From contig NZ_PXYG01000011.1 of assembly GCF_003012775.1 (NCBI RefSeq), positions 1 through 64,000 on the forward strand: 64,000 bases of DNA, given 5' to 3'. Below are positions 55,992 through 63,426 of this stretch, piece after piece; position 1 is the stretch's first letter; each line of letters begins with the position of its first letter. The translations under genes and the position numbers were made by a program. This DNA is from Zobellella endophytica (GTDB lineage Bacteria > Pseudomonadota > Gammaproteobacteria > Enterobacterales > Aeromonadaceae). The notes beneath the pieces were generated by a model. The model was not told the DNA's origin and made no database searches. It saw only the letters and a program-made list of their open reading frames with translations.

Positions 55992-56240
55992 TCAGGATCT
56001 GGCCGCCTGCTGCCGGAGCAGCGACTCCGCCATCTTCTTGCCGAACAGCTCCATCACCGCCTGCTCGTCTCCTCCCGCCTCGCGCAGGGCACCGACCATG
56101 GCTTCCAGGGTGGGCAGGGTCTTTTCCAGCAGTTGCTGCAGATAGTGCTCGGGGCTGACCCGGGTATAGGCTTGATATTCGGCAAAGAGCGCGCTGGTGG
56201 CTTCATCCAGCCTGATGGTCACTTCCTGTTGTTTCGACAT
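55992..56240 (-). CDS. Small hypothetical protein, ribbon-helix-helix-like N-terminus
   Basis: 82 aa. The N-terminal QQEVTIRLDEATSALFAEYQ looks like the beta-strand and first helix of a ribbon-helix-helix DNA-binding protein; the rest is helical (LQQLLEKTLPTLEAMVGAL). It has no partner toxin next to it. It stands alone between the two DUF3461 genes, on the opposite strand. A repressor role is a guess from its fold pattern. Confidence 0.55.
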   Translation of the reverse strand: MSKQQEVTIRLDEATSALFAEYQAYTRVSPEHYLQQLLEKTLPTLEAMVGALREAGGDEQAVMELFGKKMAESLLRQQAARS

Positions 56241-56338
56241 AACCGCGTTCCTCTAGGAATGGAGTAGTGATAGCTCACCAATCTAGGATCCCCGGTCGTC
56301 GCTGGTTAGCGCCAGCAGCGGGGCGGGGATGGGGCCAG

Positions 56339-56371
56339 CTGGACTCAGTCGGCATGCCCGACTGGCTCTAA
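56339..56371 (+). promoter_or_regulatory. TauR-type direct repeat before DUF3461 gene 2
   Basis: CTGGACTCAG (56339) and CTGGCTCTAA (56362) begin 23 bp apart. Both copies fit the CTGGNCCTAA pattern well. It lies 101 bp before the start codon of the second DUF3461 gene. An inverted repeat GCTGG/CCAGC is also present at 56301-56316. Confidence 0.6.
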
Positions 56372-56400
56372 TGTTTCCGCGGCCGGGGGGCTAACCTCCA

Positions 56401-56419
56401 TGTTAACGATATGTAAACA
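56401..56419. promoter_or_regulatory. Second shared promoter element before DUF3461 gene 2
   Basis: TGTTAACGATATGTAAACA is an imperfect inverted repeat (TGTTAAC / GTAAACA) and matches the element before tauXY at 35118 in the outer TGTT and ATGTAAACA. Confidence 0.45.
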
Positions 56420-56471
56420 TCACTTTGCCGCCGGAGCGGCCCCGCCGTCCGGCCATCAAGAGGAAACCGTT

Positions 56472-56813
56472 ATGCCAGTGTTTGCCACCCTGACCGCCAT
56501 GGGCATCGAGGACGTCGACCAGATCAGCCGTTTCCGGGTGACGGAGCGGGGCGATCACGATGAGCTCAAGGTCTGCTTCGAGCGGCCCGCCGGTTCCTGC
56601 CTGCCGGCCAGCCTCAAGTTCCGCTTTCCCCGCAGCCAAAACCCCGAGGTGCGCATCGCCCTGCAGCAGGCGGTGGACGAGCTCGGGCAGCTTCTGGATC
56701 GGCGCAACACCGATCCCCGGGCGGCCATACTGCACAACCTGGAGCAGTTCGAGCGGGTGATGGAAGCCAAGATGGCGGAGCTCAGGGGGCGGCTGGCGCA
56801 ACTGCCGGCCTGA
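56472..56813 (+). CDS. DUF3461 family protein, copy 2
   Basis: 113 aa. It shows the same pattern as copy 1: TLTAMGIEDVDQISRFRV, DELKVCFERPAG, LKFRFPRSQN and a C-terminal helix with NLEQFERVMEAKMAELRGRL. It is shorter in the middle and end. AGAGGAAACC precedes the ATG. The two copies are clearly diverged paralogues rather than a recent duplication. Confidence 0.8.
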   Translation: MPVFATLTAMGIEDVDQISRFRVTERGDHDELKVCFERPAGSCLPASLKFRFPRSQNPEVRIALQQAVDELGQLLDRRNTDPRAAILHNLEQFERVMEAKMAELRGRLAQLPA

Positions 56814-56831
56814 GCCGGCCTCAACGACCAT

Positions 56832-56864
56832 AAAAAAACCACCGGGGCAAACCGGTGGTTTTTT
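56832..56864. terminator. Bidirectional terminator between DUF3461 copy 2 and the purine permease
   Basis: AAAAAACCACCGG / CCGGTGGTTTTTT, 13-bp stem with a T tract on each strand; it serves both convergent genes. Confidence 0.92.
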
Positions 56865-56884
56865 GTTGTGCGAGAGACAAAGCG

Positions 56885-58228
56885 TTACATGAACACGAAC
56901 TTGGCGATAAAGATGGCGCTCAGGATGTAGACGCTGATGGACACGTCGCGCGGGTGGCCGGTGGCCATCTTCAGCACCGTGTAGGTGACGAAGCCCATGG
57001 CAATGCCGTTGGCGATGGAGAAGGTCAGCGGCATCATCAGCGCGGTCACCGCGGCCGGGGCCATTTCGGTGAAGTCGTCCCACTCGATCTTGGCCAGGCT
57101 GCTCATCATGGCGAAGGCCACGAAGATCAGGGCTCCGGCGGTGGCGTAGGGCGGTATCATGCCGGCCAGGGGGGCCAGGAACATGGACAGCAGGAACAGC
57201 GCTGCGATGGTCACGGCGGTCAGGCCGGTGCGGCCCCCGGCGGCGACGCCGGCGGCGCTTTCCACATAGCTGGTCACCGGCGGGCAGCCGACGAAGGTGC
57301 CGATGACGGAAGAGGCGCTGTCGGCCTTCAGGGATTTCTTCAGGCCTTCGATGCTGCCGTCGGGGCGGCGCAGGTTGGCGCGCTCGGCCACGCCCATCAG
57401 GGTGCCGGCGGTATCGAACATGTTGACGAACAGGAAGGCCAGGATCACGGTGATCATGCCGATGTCCAGGGCGCCCATGATGTCCAGCTTCATGAAGGTC
57501 GGCTCTATGCTGGGCGGCATGGCGAAGATGCCGTTGTATTCGACGATGCCCATGAGCAGGCCGATCAGGGTCACGCTCATCACCCCGATCAGCACGGCGC
57601 CGAACACCTTGCGATGCACCAGGATGGAGATGATCAGGAAGCAGACGGCGGCCAGCAGGGCGCTGGGCTTGGTGAAGTCGCCCAGGGTCACCAGGGTGGC
57701 CGGGCTTTCCACTACTATGCCGGCGGTTTTCAGGCCGATCAGGCCGAGGAACAGGCCCACGCCGGCGGTCATGGCGTAGCGCAGGGATTCGGGAATGGAG
57801 TCGAGCACCCATTCGCGGATTTTCCAGAAACTCATGGCGGTGAAGATCACGCCGGACCAGAACACGGCGCCCAGCGCCACTTCCCAGCTGTAGCCCATTT
57901 CACCGACCACGGTGAAGGCGAAGAAGGCGTTCAGGCCCATGCCGGGCGCCAGGCCGACCGGCCAGTTGGCGTACAGTCCCATGAACAGGGTGGCGATGGC
58001 GGCACCGATGCAGGTGGCCACGAACACGGCCCCCGCATCCATACCCGAGGCGGACATGATGTTGGGGTTAACAAAAATAATGTATGCCATGGTGATGAAG
58101 GTGGTCAGCCCCGCCACCAGCTCGGTTTTGACCGAGGTGCCGTGGGCACTCAGCTTAAACCACTTTTCCAGTAGTCCCCCGGGAGCCGGGAGGGTTTTAG
58201 GTGTTGGCTCATTCTTGATGTTTTCCAT
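56885..58228 (-). CDS. AzgA-family (NCS2) purine permease
   Basis: 447 aa with 12-14 helices. It shows AzgA family signatures: ELVAGLTTFITMAYIIFVNP, GMGLNAFFAF and FDTAGTLMGVAERA, and VGCPPVTSYVESAAGVAAGGRTG. It is a proton-coupled nucleobase importer of the guanine/hypoxanthine/adenine group; the exact base is not clear. It lies 92 bp after uraH on the same strand, behind a long hairpin. Confidence 0.92.
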   Translation of the reverse strand: MENIKNEPTPKTLPAPGGLLEKWFKLSAHGTSVKTELVAGLTTFITMAYIIFVNPNIMSASGMDAGAVFVATCIGAAIATLFMGLYANWPVGLAPGMGLNAFFAFTVVGEMGYSWEVALGAVFWSGVIFTAMSFWKIREWVLDSIPESLRYAMTAGVGLFLGLIGLKTAGIVVESPATLVTLGDFTKPSALLAAVCFLIISILVHRKVFGAVLIGVMSVTLIGLLMGIVEYNGIFAMPPSIEPTFMKLDIMGALDIGMITVILAFLFVNMFDTAGTLMGVAERANLRRPDGSIEGLKKSLKADSASSVIGTFVGCPPVTSYVESAAGVAAGGRTGLTAVTIAALFLLSMFLAPLAGMIPPYATAGALIFVAFAMMSSLAKIEWDDFTEMAPAAVTALMMPLTFSIANGIAMGFVTYTVLKMATGHPRDVSISVYILSAIFIAKFVFM

Positions 58229-58256
58229 GACCTGAAGTCCTCGAGTAGATTGAGTT

Positions 58257-58314
58257 GCAGACTGTCAATGCCGCACGATTTTCCTTCGTCGCGGCATTGG
58301 CAGGAGCCGTCTGC
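58257..58314 (-). promoter_or_regulatory. Long compound hairpin between uraH and the purine permease gene
   Basis: Outer arms GCAGAC/GTCTGC (58257-58262, 58309-58314) enclose AATGCCGCACGA / TCGTCGCGGCATT around a 7-base loop, with one bulged C. It occupies most of the 92-bp gap. It has no T tract, so it may modulate expression of the permease relative to uraH. Confidence 0.45.
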
Positions 58315-58320
58315 GACCCG

Positions 58321-58674
58321 TCAGCTACCTCTGTAGGTAGAGTAGCTGTAGGGTGCGATCAGCAGGGGTACGTGGTAATGCTCTTCGCCGGCGGCGATCC
58401 CGAAACGGATGACCACGTCGTCCAGGAAGGCCGGTTCGAGCAGCTCAATACCTTGTTTCTTAAAGTAACTGGAGGTGTGGAACACCAGCTGGTATTTACC
58501 GGCCACGTAGTCCTCACCCGCCAGGATGGGCGCATCGGTCCGGCCGTCGTGGTTGGTGTAGACGGTATTGATCAGCGTGGTCTGTTCGCCCTCAACCCGG
58601 TACAGTTCAACTTTGATCTCGGAGCCTGGCAGGCCCTTGGCAGTATCCAATACGTGTGTAGTTAATTTTCCCAT
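58321..58674 (-). CDS. uraH: 5-hydroxyisourate hydrolase
   Basis: 117 aa. It begins LTTHVLDTAKGLPGSEI and ends with the transthyretin-like YSTYRGS tetrapeptide, both hallmarks of HIU hydrolase. It hydrolyses 5-hydroxyisourate to OHCU. It is divergent from puuE-uraD, which carry the next steps. AAGGTAAC precedes the ATG. Confidence 0.96.
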   Translation of the reverse strand: MGKLTTHVLDTAKGLPGSEIKVELYRVEGEQTTLINTVYTNHDGRTDAPILAGEDYVAGKYQLVFHTSSYFKKQGIELLEPAFLDDVVIRFGIAAGEEHYHVPLLIAPYSYSTYRGS

Positions 58675-58795
58675 TTCTAGTTACCTTGCGCGTAAGTACG
58701 CGTCTCCGTTAGTTCAAGGTACTGTCTTCGCGATGCGTCGACAGAATTAATTTTATATCAAGATAAATTGGTGCGTCTACATTTAATTAACAAAA

Positions 58796-58807
58796 ATGTG
58801 TACAATG
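58796..58807. promoter_or_regulatory. TTGTATACAA-like site on the uraH side
   Basis: ATGTGTACAATG carries the right half and the TGTACA core of the palindrome seen intact at 58942. It lies 122 bp before the uraH start, where its promoter is expected. Confidence 0.45.
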
Positions 58808-58925
58808 AGCGCAGTTTCCTGTGTCATGCCGCTGTTATCTATCCTGATAGAGTAGGATTGTCTTTGCTTTGGTGCCGCAAAGCAAGAATTCCAGGGCAGA
58901 TCTGATACAAAAACTAAACCTGTTA

Positions 58926-58953
58926 TTTACATATATTGATTTTATTGTATACA
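58926..58953 (+). promoter_or_regulatory. Probable puuE promoter
   Basis: TTTACA (58926-58931), a 16-bp spacer and TATACA (58948-58953). The -10 overlaps the palindrome at 58942-58957, so a bound regulator would block it. Confidence 0.5.
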
Positions 58954-58957
58954 ATAA
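58942..58957. promoter_or_regulatory. Perfect 16-bp palindrome before puuE (candidate GntR operator)
   Basis: TTATTGTATACAATAA is a perfect palindrome over a likely -10 region. Partial copies of its core lie before the GntR gene (34138), uraH (58796) and the GlcG-like gene (24885). Such TTGTATACAA sites are of the type bound by FCD-class GntR proteins. Confidence 0.65.
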
Positions 58958-58969
58958 GATTATTACAAT

Positions 58970-59013
58970 GACCGGCAAGCCCCCTTCATGCTTGTTTCGG
59001 CCGGTTTTTTAAC
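58970..59013 (+). terminator. Terminator-like hairpin in the puuE leader
   Basis: ACCGGCAAGC pairs with GCTTG...GCCGGT and a T6 run follows. It lies between the puuE promoter and the ATG, with no gene upstream on this strand, so it can only act on the puuE transcript itself. Confidence 0.6.
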
Positions 59014-59035
59014 CTGCGTTTCAAGGAGTTTTCCG

Positions 59036-59959
59036 ATGAGCCAAAACCAAGACTATCCCCGTGACCTCATCGGGTATGGAGCCAACCCTCCTCACCCGCA
59101 ATGGCCCGGTGATGCGCGTGTCGCCATCTCGTTCGTGCTGAACTACGAGGAAGGCGGCGAACGCAACGTGCTGCACGGGGACGGCGAGTCCGAAGCCTTC
59201 CTGTCCGAGCTGCCCGGGGCGGTAGCCTGGGAAGGCGTGCGCCACATGAGCATGGAATCGGTCTATGAGTATGGCAGCCGGGCCGGCGTCTGGCGCCTGC
59301 TGCGCCTGTTCAAGAAGTACGACATTCCGCTCACCATCTTCGCCGTGGCCAGCGCCATCGAGCGTTATCCGGATGTCGCCAGGGCTTTCGTGGAAGAGGG
59401 GCACGAGATCTGCTCCCACGCCTTCAAGTGGATCACCTACCAGTGGATGGACGAGCAGGAAGAGCGCGAGCAACTGCACAAGGCCGTCGAAACCATAGAG
59501 CGGGTCTGCGGCCAGCGTCCGCTGGGCTGGTATACCGGCCGCGACAGCCCCAACACCCGCAAGCTGGTGATGGAGGAAGGCGGCTTCATGTACGACTCCG
59601 ACTCCTATGCCGATGATCTGCCCTACTGGGTCGACAACAAGGGCAAGGGCCATCTGGTGATCCCCTATACCCTGGACACCAATGACATGCGCTTCGCCAC
59701 CCCGCAGGGTTTCAACAGCGGCGAGCAGTTCTACCAGTACCTGAAGGATGCCTTCGACGTGCTGTACGAAGAAGGGGCCGAGGCGCCCAAGATGCTGTCC
59801 ATCGGCATGCACTGCCGCCTGCTGGGCCGCCCCGCCCGCATGGCGGCGCTGGAGCGTTTCGTCAAGTATGCCCGCAGCCACGATCGGGTCTGGTTCACCC
59901 GCCGCATCGACATCGCCAAACACTGGCACGAGCATCATCCCTATAAAGGAAACAAGTAA
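59036..59959 (+). CDS. puuE: Allantoinase PuuE (polysaccharide deacetylase fold)
   Basis: 307 aa. It begins NQDYPRDLIGYGANPPHPQW and has VAISFVLNYEEGGERNVLHGD, GHEICSHAFKW and GWYTGRDSPNTRKL, matching cofactor-independent bacterial allantoinases (PuuE), not the amidohydrolase AllB type. It hydrolyses allantoin to allantoate. AAGGAG precedes the ATG at 59036. Its stop overlaps the uraD start. Confidence 0.95.
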   Translation: MSQNQDYPRDLIGYGANPPHPQWPGDARVAISFVLNYEEGGERNVLHGDGESEAFLSELPGAVAWEGVRHMSMESVYEYGSRAGVWRLLRLFKKYDIPLTIFAVASAIERYPDVARAFVEEGHEICSHAFKWITYQWMDEQEEREQLHKAVETIERVCGQRPLGWYTGRDSPNTRKLVMEEGGFMYDSDSYADDLPYWVDNKGKGHLVIPYTLDTNDMRFATPQGFNSGEQFYQYLKDAFDVLYEEGAEAPKMLSIGMHCRLLGRPARMAALERFVKYARSHDRVWFTRRIDIAKHWHEHHPYKGNK

Positions 59960-60474
59960 TGACCCAGTTCAAGAGCTGTTCTCCCAGCACCATGAGCCGC
60001 GCCGACTTCGTGGCGGCTTTTGCCGACATCTACGAGCATTCCGCCTGGGTGGCGGAGCAGGCCTTCGACCAGGGCCTGAATGCGGAAGACGACCATGTCG
60101 AGCAGCTGCACGGCCGCATGGCCGGCGTGCTGCTGGCCGCCGACAAGGGGGCCCAGCTGGCGCTGATCAACGCCCACCCGGATCTGGCCGGCAAGGCTGC
60201 CCAGCGCGGCGAACTGACCGAGGCTTCCACCAACGAGCAGGCGGGAGCCGGCATCAGCCAGTGCACCCCGGAAGAGTTCGCCCGTTTCACCGAGCTGAAC
60301 AACGCCTACAAGGAAAAGTTCGCCTTCCCCTTCATCATGGCGGTGAAGGGCTCGAACCGGCACCAGATCCTGGCCGCCTTCGAAGAGCGCATCCATAACG
60401 ACTACGACACCGAGTTCGAGCGCGCCGTCAAGGAAATCAACAAGATAGCCCTGTTCCGTTTGAACGAGATGTAA
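59959..60474 (+). CDS. uraD: OHCU decarboxylase
   Basis: 171 aa. It has LINAHPDLAGKAAQRGELTEAST and the AGISQCTPEEFARFTELNNAYKEKF segment of 2-oxo-4-hydroxy-4-carboxy-5-ureidoimidazoline decarboxylase, with the catalytic His in NAHPDL. It makes S-allantoin. The start shares its A with the puuE stop (TAATG). Confidence 0.96.
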   Translation: MTQFKSCSPSTMSRADFVAAFADIYEHSAWVAEQAFDQGLNAEDDHVEQLHGRMAGVLLAADKGAQLALINAHPDLAGKAAQRGELTEASTNEQAGAGISQCTPEEFARFTELNNAYKEKFAFPFIMAVKGSNRHQILAAFEERIHNDYDTEFERAVKEINKIALFRLNEM

Positions 60475-60482
60475 TGAGGCGA

Positions 60483-60509
60483 GGGGGCCCAGGCCCCCGT
60501 TTTTTTATC
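60483..60509 (+). terminator. Terminator between uraD and allA
   Basis: GGGGGCC-CA-GGCCCCC followed by GTTTTTTT. It would end the puuE-uraD message or lower expression of allA, which starts 18 bp later and has no obvious promoter. Confidence 0.8.
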
Positions 60510-60526
60510 CGTTTTCGGAGGCAGAA

Positions 60527-61036
60527 ATGATCAAGACCCTCACCATAGAGCCGCTGACCCGGGAAGCCTTCGCCCCCTTCGGCGATGTGATCGAGTCCGA
60601 AGGCCGCGATTACTTCATGATCAACAACGGTTCCACCCGCCGCTACCACCAACTGGGCGAGGTGCAGCTGGACGAGCAGGGCCGGGGCATCATCAGCATC
60701 TTCCGGGCCAGGACCCTGGACTACCCGCTGGCGATCAAGATGCTGGAGCGCCATCCCTTCGGCTCCCAGTCTTTCATTCCCCTGTTCGGCCACGACTTCC
60801 TGCTGGTGGTGGCGCCGGTGGGCGACGGCGGCATGAACATCGACCCGGCCAGCGTGCGCGCCTTCCGGGCCAGCGGCCGCCAGGGCGTGAACTACCACAG
60901 GGGCGTGTGGCACCACCCGATACTGGCGTTGCGCGACGACGACGAGTTCCTGGTGGTGGATCGCAGCGGCCCCGGCAACAACTGCGACGAATTCTTCTTC
61001 GACGAGTCCGTCCAACTGAGCCTGGAGCTGGGCTGA
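60527..61036 (+). CDS. allA: Ureidoglycolate lyase
   Basis: 169 aa. It has TLTIEPLTREAFAPFGDVIE, FRARTLDYPLAIKMLERHPFGSQ and GVNYHRGVWHHPILAL, the cupin signature of AllA. It releases urea and glyoxylate from ureidoglycolate. TCGGAGG precedes the ATG. The step before it (allantoate to ureidoglycolate) is not encoded in the window. Confidence 0.96.
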   Translation: MIKTLTIEPLTREAFAPFGDVIESEGRDYFMINNGSTRRYHQLGEVQLDEQGRGIISIFRARTLDYPLAIKMLERHPFGSQSFIPLFGHDFLLVVAPVGDGGMNIDPASVRAFRASGRQGVNYHRGVWHHPILALRDDDEFLVVDRSGPGNNCDEFFFDESVQLSLELG

Positions 61037-61120
61037 GTCCCTTTCAAGCCCCGATGCCGCCCGAGGGTGGTGCCAGCAGGCGGCAGCGCGGCGACAAGAG
61101 CTGTTTCCTCGACATCGGCG

Positions 61121-61170
61121 CGGCGGAGCCTCCATGGATGGATTTACGGTGTATCGGCCCTTTGGCCGAC
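61121..61170 (+). repeat. Dispersed intergenic repeat, copy C
   Basis: It reads GGAGCCTCCATGGATGGATT then TACGGTGTATC then GGCCCTTTGGCCGAC. Compared with copy B it lacks about ten bases in the middle. It lies between allA and the PHP gene. Confidence 0.65.
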
Positions 61171-61202
61171 TTCTTCAGTCATGACAATGACGTTGTCAGC
61201 AA

Positions 61203-61238
61203 GCAGAGGCAGGCCCTGTGGCCTGCCTCTGCCGTTTT
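61203..61238. terminator. Terminator between allA and the PHP phosphatase gene
   Basis: GCAGAGGCAGGCC / GGCCTGCCTCTGC, a perfect 13-bp stem with a 4-base loop, followed by CGTTTTC on the plus strand. It separates two convergent genes. Confidence 0.85.
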
Positions 61239-61981
61239 CAACGCAGTTCGTCGAATTCCGTGATGCGCGGATGTCCCCGCCGCTCCAGAAAGCCCAGCAG
61301 CTTGTCCGGATCCGTCGCCAGTATCCGCTCCCGGGGAAACTCCAGCTCGGTCACCAGCCGGTGGCAGTGCTCGAACTGGCCCAAGGTGAAGGCCACGTGG
61401 GAGTCGGAGCCGAAAGCGAGCCAGGCACCGCTGTCCCGTGCCGCCGACACGATGGCCCGGCAGTTGGCCTCGCTGCCCTTGCGCGAGTGGTTGAAGGAGG
61501 AATTGTTGATCTCCAGCGCCACCCGGTGTTCGGCTGCTGCCGCCGCCACCGCCTCGATATCGATGGGGTAGGCCGGGTTGCCCGGGTGGCTGATGATGTC
61601 CACCTTGCCGCTTTTTATGGCATTGATCATGGCGGTGGTATGGCGGGCCCGGTCCGCCGGCGGGAACACCGGCTCGTGGAAGCCGGCCACCACCAGATCC
61701 AGGCAGTCGAAGTAGCGCTCGGGAAAGTCGATGTCTCCCGCCTCGTTCTTGATGTTGGCCTCGATGCCGCGCAGTATGCCTACCCCGTCCACCACCCGGG
61801 GCAGCACCCGCATGTTGACGAAATGCCAGTAATGGGGAGCGTCGGCCATCTCGGGGCCGTGATCGGTGAGGGCGAACAGCTTGATGCCGCGGGCGCGGGC
61901 GATGGGCAGGTAGTCGTGCACCGTGCTGTAGGCGTGGGTGCTGGCCACCGTATGGCTGTGGGTATCGACGAGATAGGTCAT
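61238..61981 (-). CDS. ycdX: PHP-domain phosphatase, YcdX family
   Basis: 247 aa (E. coli YcdX 245). It begins [20 protein letters not shown] and has [36 protein letters not shown] and FGSDSHVAF, which supply the three-metal PHP site. It is a zinc-dependent phosphatase linked to swarming in E. coli. ATG at 61981 (GGAG upstream) is chosen over the longer frame. Confidence 0.93.
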   Translation of the reverse strand: MTYLVDTHSHTVASTHAYSTVHDYLPIARARGIKLFALTDHGPEMADAPHYWHFVNMRVLPRVVDGVGILRGIEANIKNEAGDIDFPERYFDCLDLVVAGFHEPVFPPADRARHTTAMINAIKSGKVDIISHPGNPAYPIDIEAVAAAAAEHRVALEINNSSFNHSRKGSEANCRAIVSAARDSGAWLAFGSDSHVAFTLGQFEHCHRLVTELEFPRERILATDPDKLLGFLERRGHPRITEFDELR

Positions 61982-62122
61982 GGGGCTTCTCCGTGAGCGG
62001 ACTGTGACCAGCATAACAAAAATAATCTGCCGTTTGGGGTGATTAACGCCGGTCCCGGTGCTTGTTCAGTTCCCCGTCACATGTTATTTCTATATGAAAA
62101 TATTTTAGGTGAAGGTGAACGC

Positions 62123-63358
62123 ATGGATGCACTCAAGATCGGCTGGCGCGACCGCCTGCTGATGAATATTCCGCTCAAGCACAAGTTAATGCTCACTTGC
62201 TACCTGGCCGCCGCCGGGCTGGCCGGGCTACTGTACGCCTACTGGCAATTGCAGCTCGAGCTGGAGAGCAGGAGTGGGCCGCCGGCTTCGCTCTCCCTGG
62301 CGTGGGTGGCGGCTGCCGTCGTCCTGTTGCTGCTCCTGCTCTGGCTGCTGGCCCGGGCGGTGAGCGACAACCTGCTGCCGCTGCTCGGTCATATCGAGGG
62401 GGTCATGGCCCAGGTGGCGGGCGGCCGGCTCGACAAGCGGGTCGGCTTTTCTGGCGAGGACGAATTCGGCAAGATAGGCTCGGCCATCGACGCCACCCTG
62501 CAGCACCTGTCGGCGACCTTCGAACTGGTGGAGCGTTCCGCCGGGGTGCTGCACGGGGCGGTGGGCAATATCGGCGAGGCGGTAAGCCAGACTGGGGAGG
62601 AAGTGAGCGCCCAGCACGGCCAAGTGGCCCAGTGCCGGCAAACGGTGGCCGGTTTGAACCGGGCGGTACAGCAAGTGGCCGCTCACTCCCGCCAGGCCGA
62701 CGAGCTGACCGGCCAGACCCACGACGAAGCCCTGGCCGCCGGCACCCATATGACCGACGCCATGCAGGGCATGGAGCGACTGGTGGCCGACACCCAGGAG
62801 GCGCGGGCCGATTCCCGCGTGCTGGGCGAGACCCTGGAGCGGGTAGGCACCGTAGTGGAAACCATCAAGGCCATTTCCGAACAGACCAACCTGCTGGCGC
62901 TCAACGCCGCCATCGAGGCGGCCCGTGCCGGCGAGCAGGGGCGCGGTTTCGCGGTGGTGGCCGACGAAGTGCGCACCCTGGCGGGGCGCACCCAGCACGC
63001 CACCCACGATATTCAGCAGATGATTGAAACCCTGGCCGACAGCGTCAACCGCAGCATCGAGATGATGTCGCGCAACGCCGAGGCCAGCACCGGCGCGGCC
63101 ACCGGCGTCAGGGCCGGAATGCAGGCGCTGGAGAACATACTGCAGCGGGTGGCCGAACTCAGCCGGATGAACCGGGATATCGCCGGTTCGGTATCGGGCC
63201 AGGAACTGGCGATGGCCGAGCTGGACGCCAGCCTGGAGCTGTTGCTCGGCCAGGCGGAGCGCTCGCGGCGCCAGCTGGATACCCTGAGCCGGGACCGGGG
63301 CCACGTGCACGACATCGCCGAGCAGCTGGCAGCCAACATGGCCCGGGTGCGCGCCTGA
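62123..63358 (+). CDS. Methyl-accepting chemotaxis-type protein without periplasmic sensor domain
   Basis: 411 aa from ATG at 62123. Two membrane helices lie near residues 22-40 and 58-80, separated by only ~20 residues, so there is no ligand domain outside. A HAMP-like linker follows (~83-135), then the signalling domain with the conserved tip [19 protein letters not shown] and [20 protein letters not shown]. There is no C-terminal pentapeptide for CheR. It may sense membrane or cytoplasmic state. It is monocistronic. Confidence 0.88.
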   Translation: MDALKIGWRDRLLMNIPLKHKLMLTCYLAAAGLAGLLYAYWQLQLELESRSGPPASLSLAWVAAAVVLLLLLLWLLARAVSDNLLPLLGHIEGVMAQVAGGRLDKRVGFSGEDEFGKIGSAIDATLQHLSATFELVERSAGVLHGAVGNIGEAVSQTGEEVSAQHGQVAQCRQTVAGLNRAVQQVAAHSRQADELTGQTHDEALAAGTHMTDAMQGMERLVADTQEARADSRVLGETLERVGTVVETIKAISEQTNLLALNAAIEAARAGEQGRGFAVVADEVRTLAGRTQHATHDIQQMIETLADSVNRSIEMMSRNAEASTGAATGVRAGMQALENILQRVAELSRMNRDIAGSVSGQELAMAELDASLELLLGQAERSRRQLDTLSRDRGHVHDIAEQLAANMARVRA

Positions 63359-63426
63359 GCCACCCTTGCTTTCCCGCCGCCGGCTGCACATAATCGGCTT
63401 TCACGATGCATATTAACGAGGTGGCC

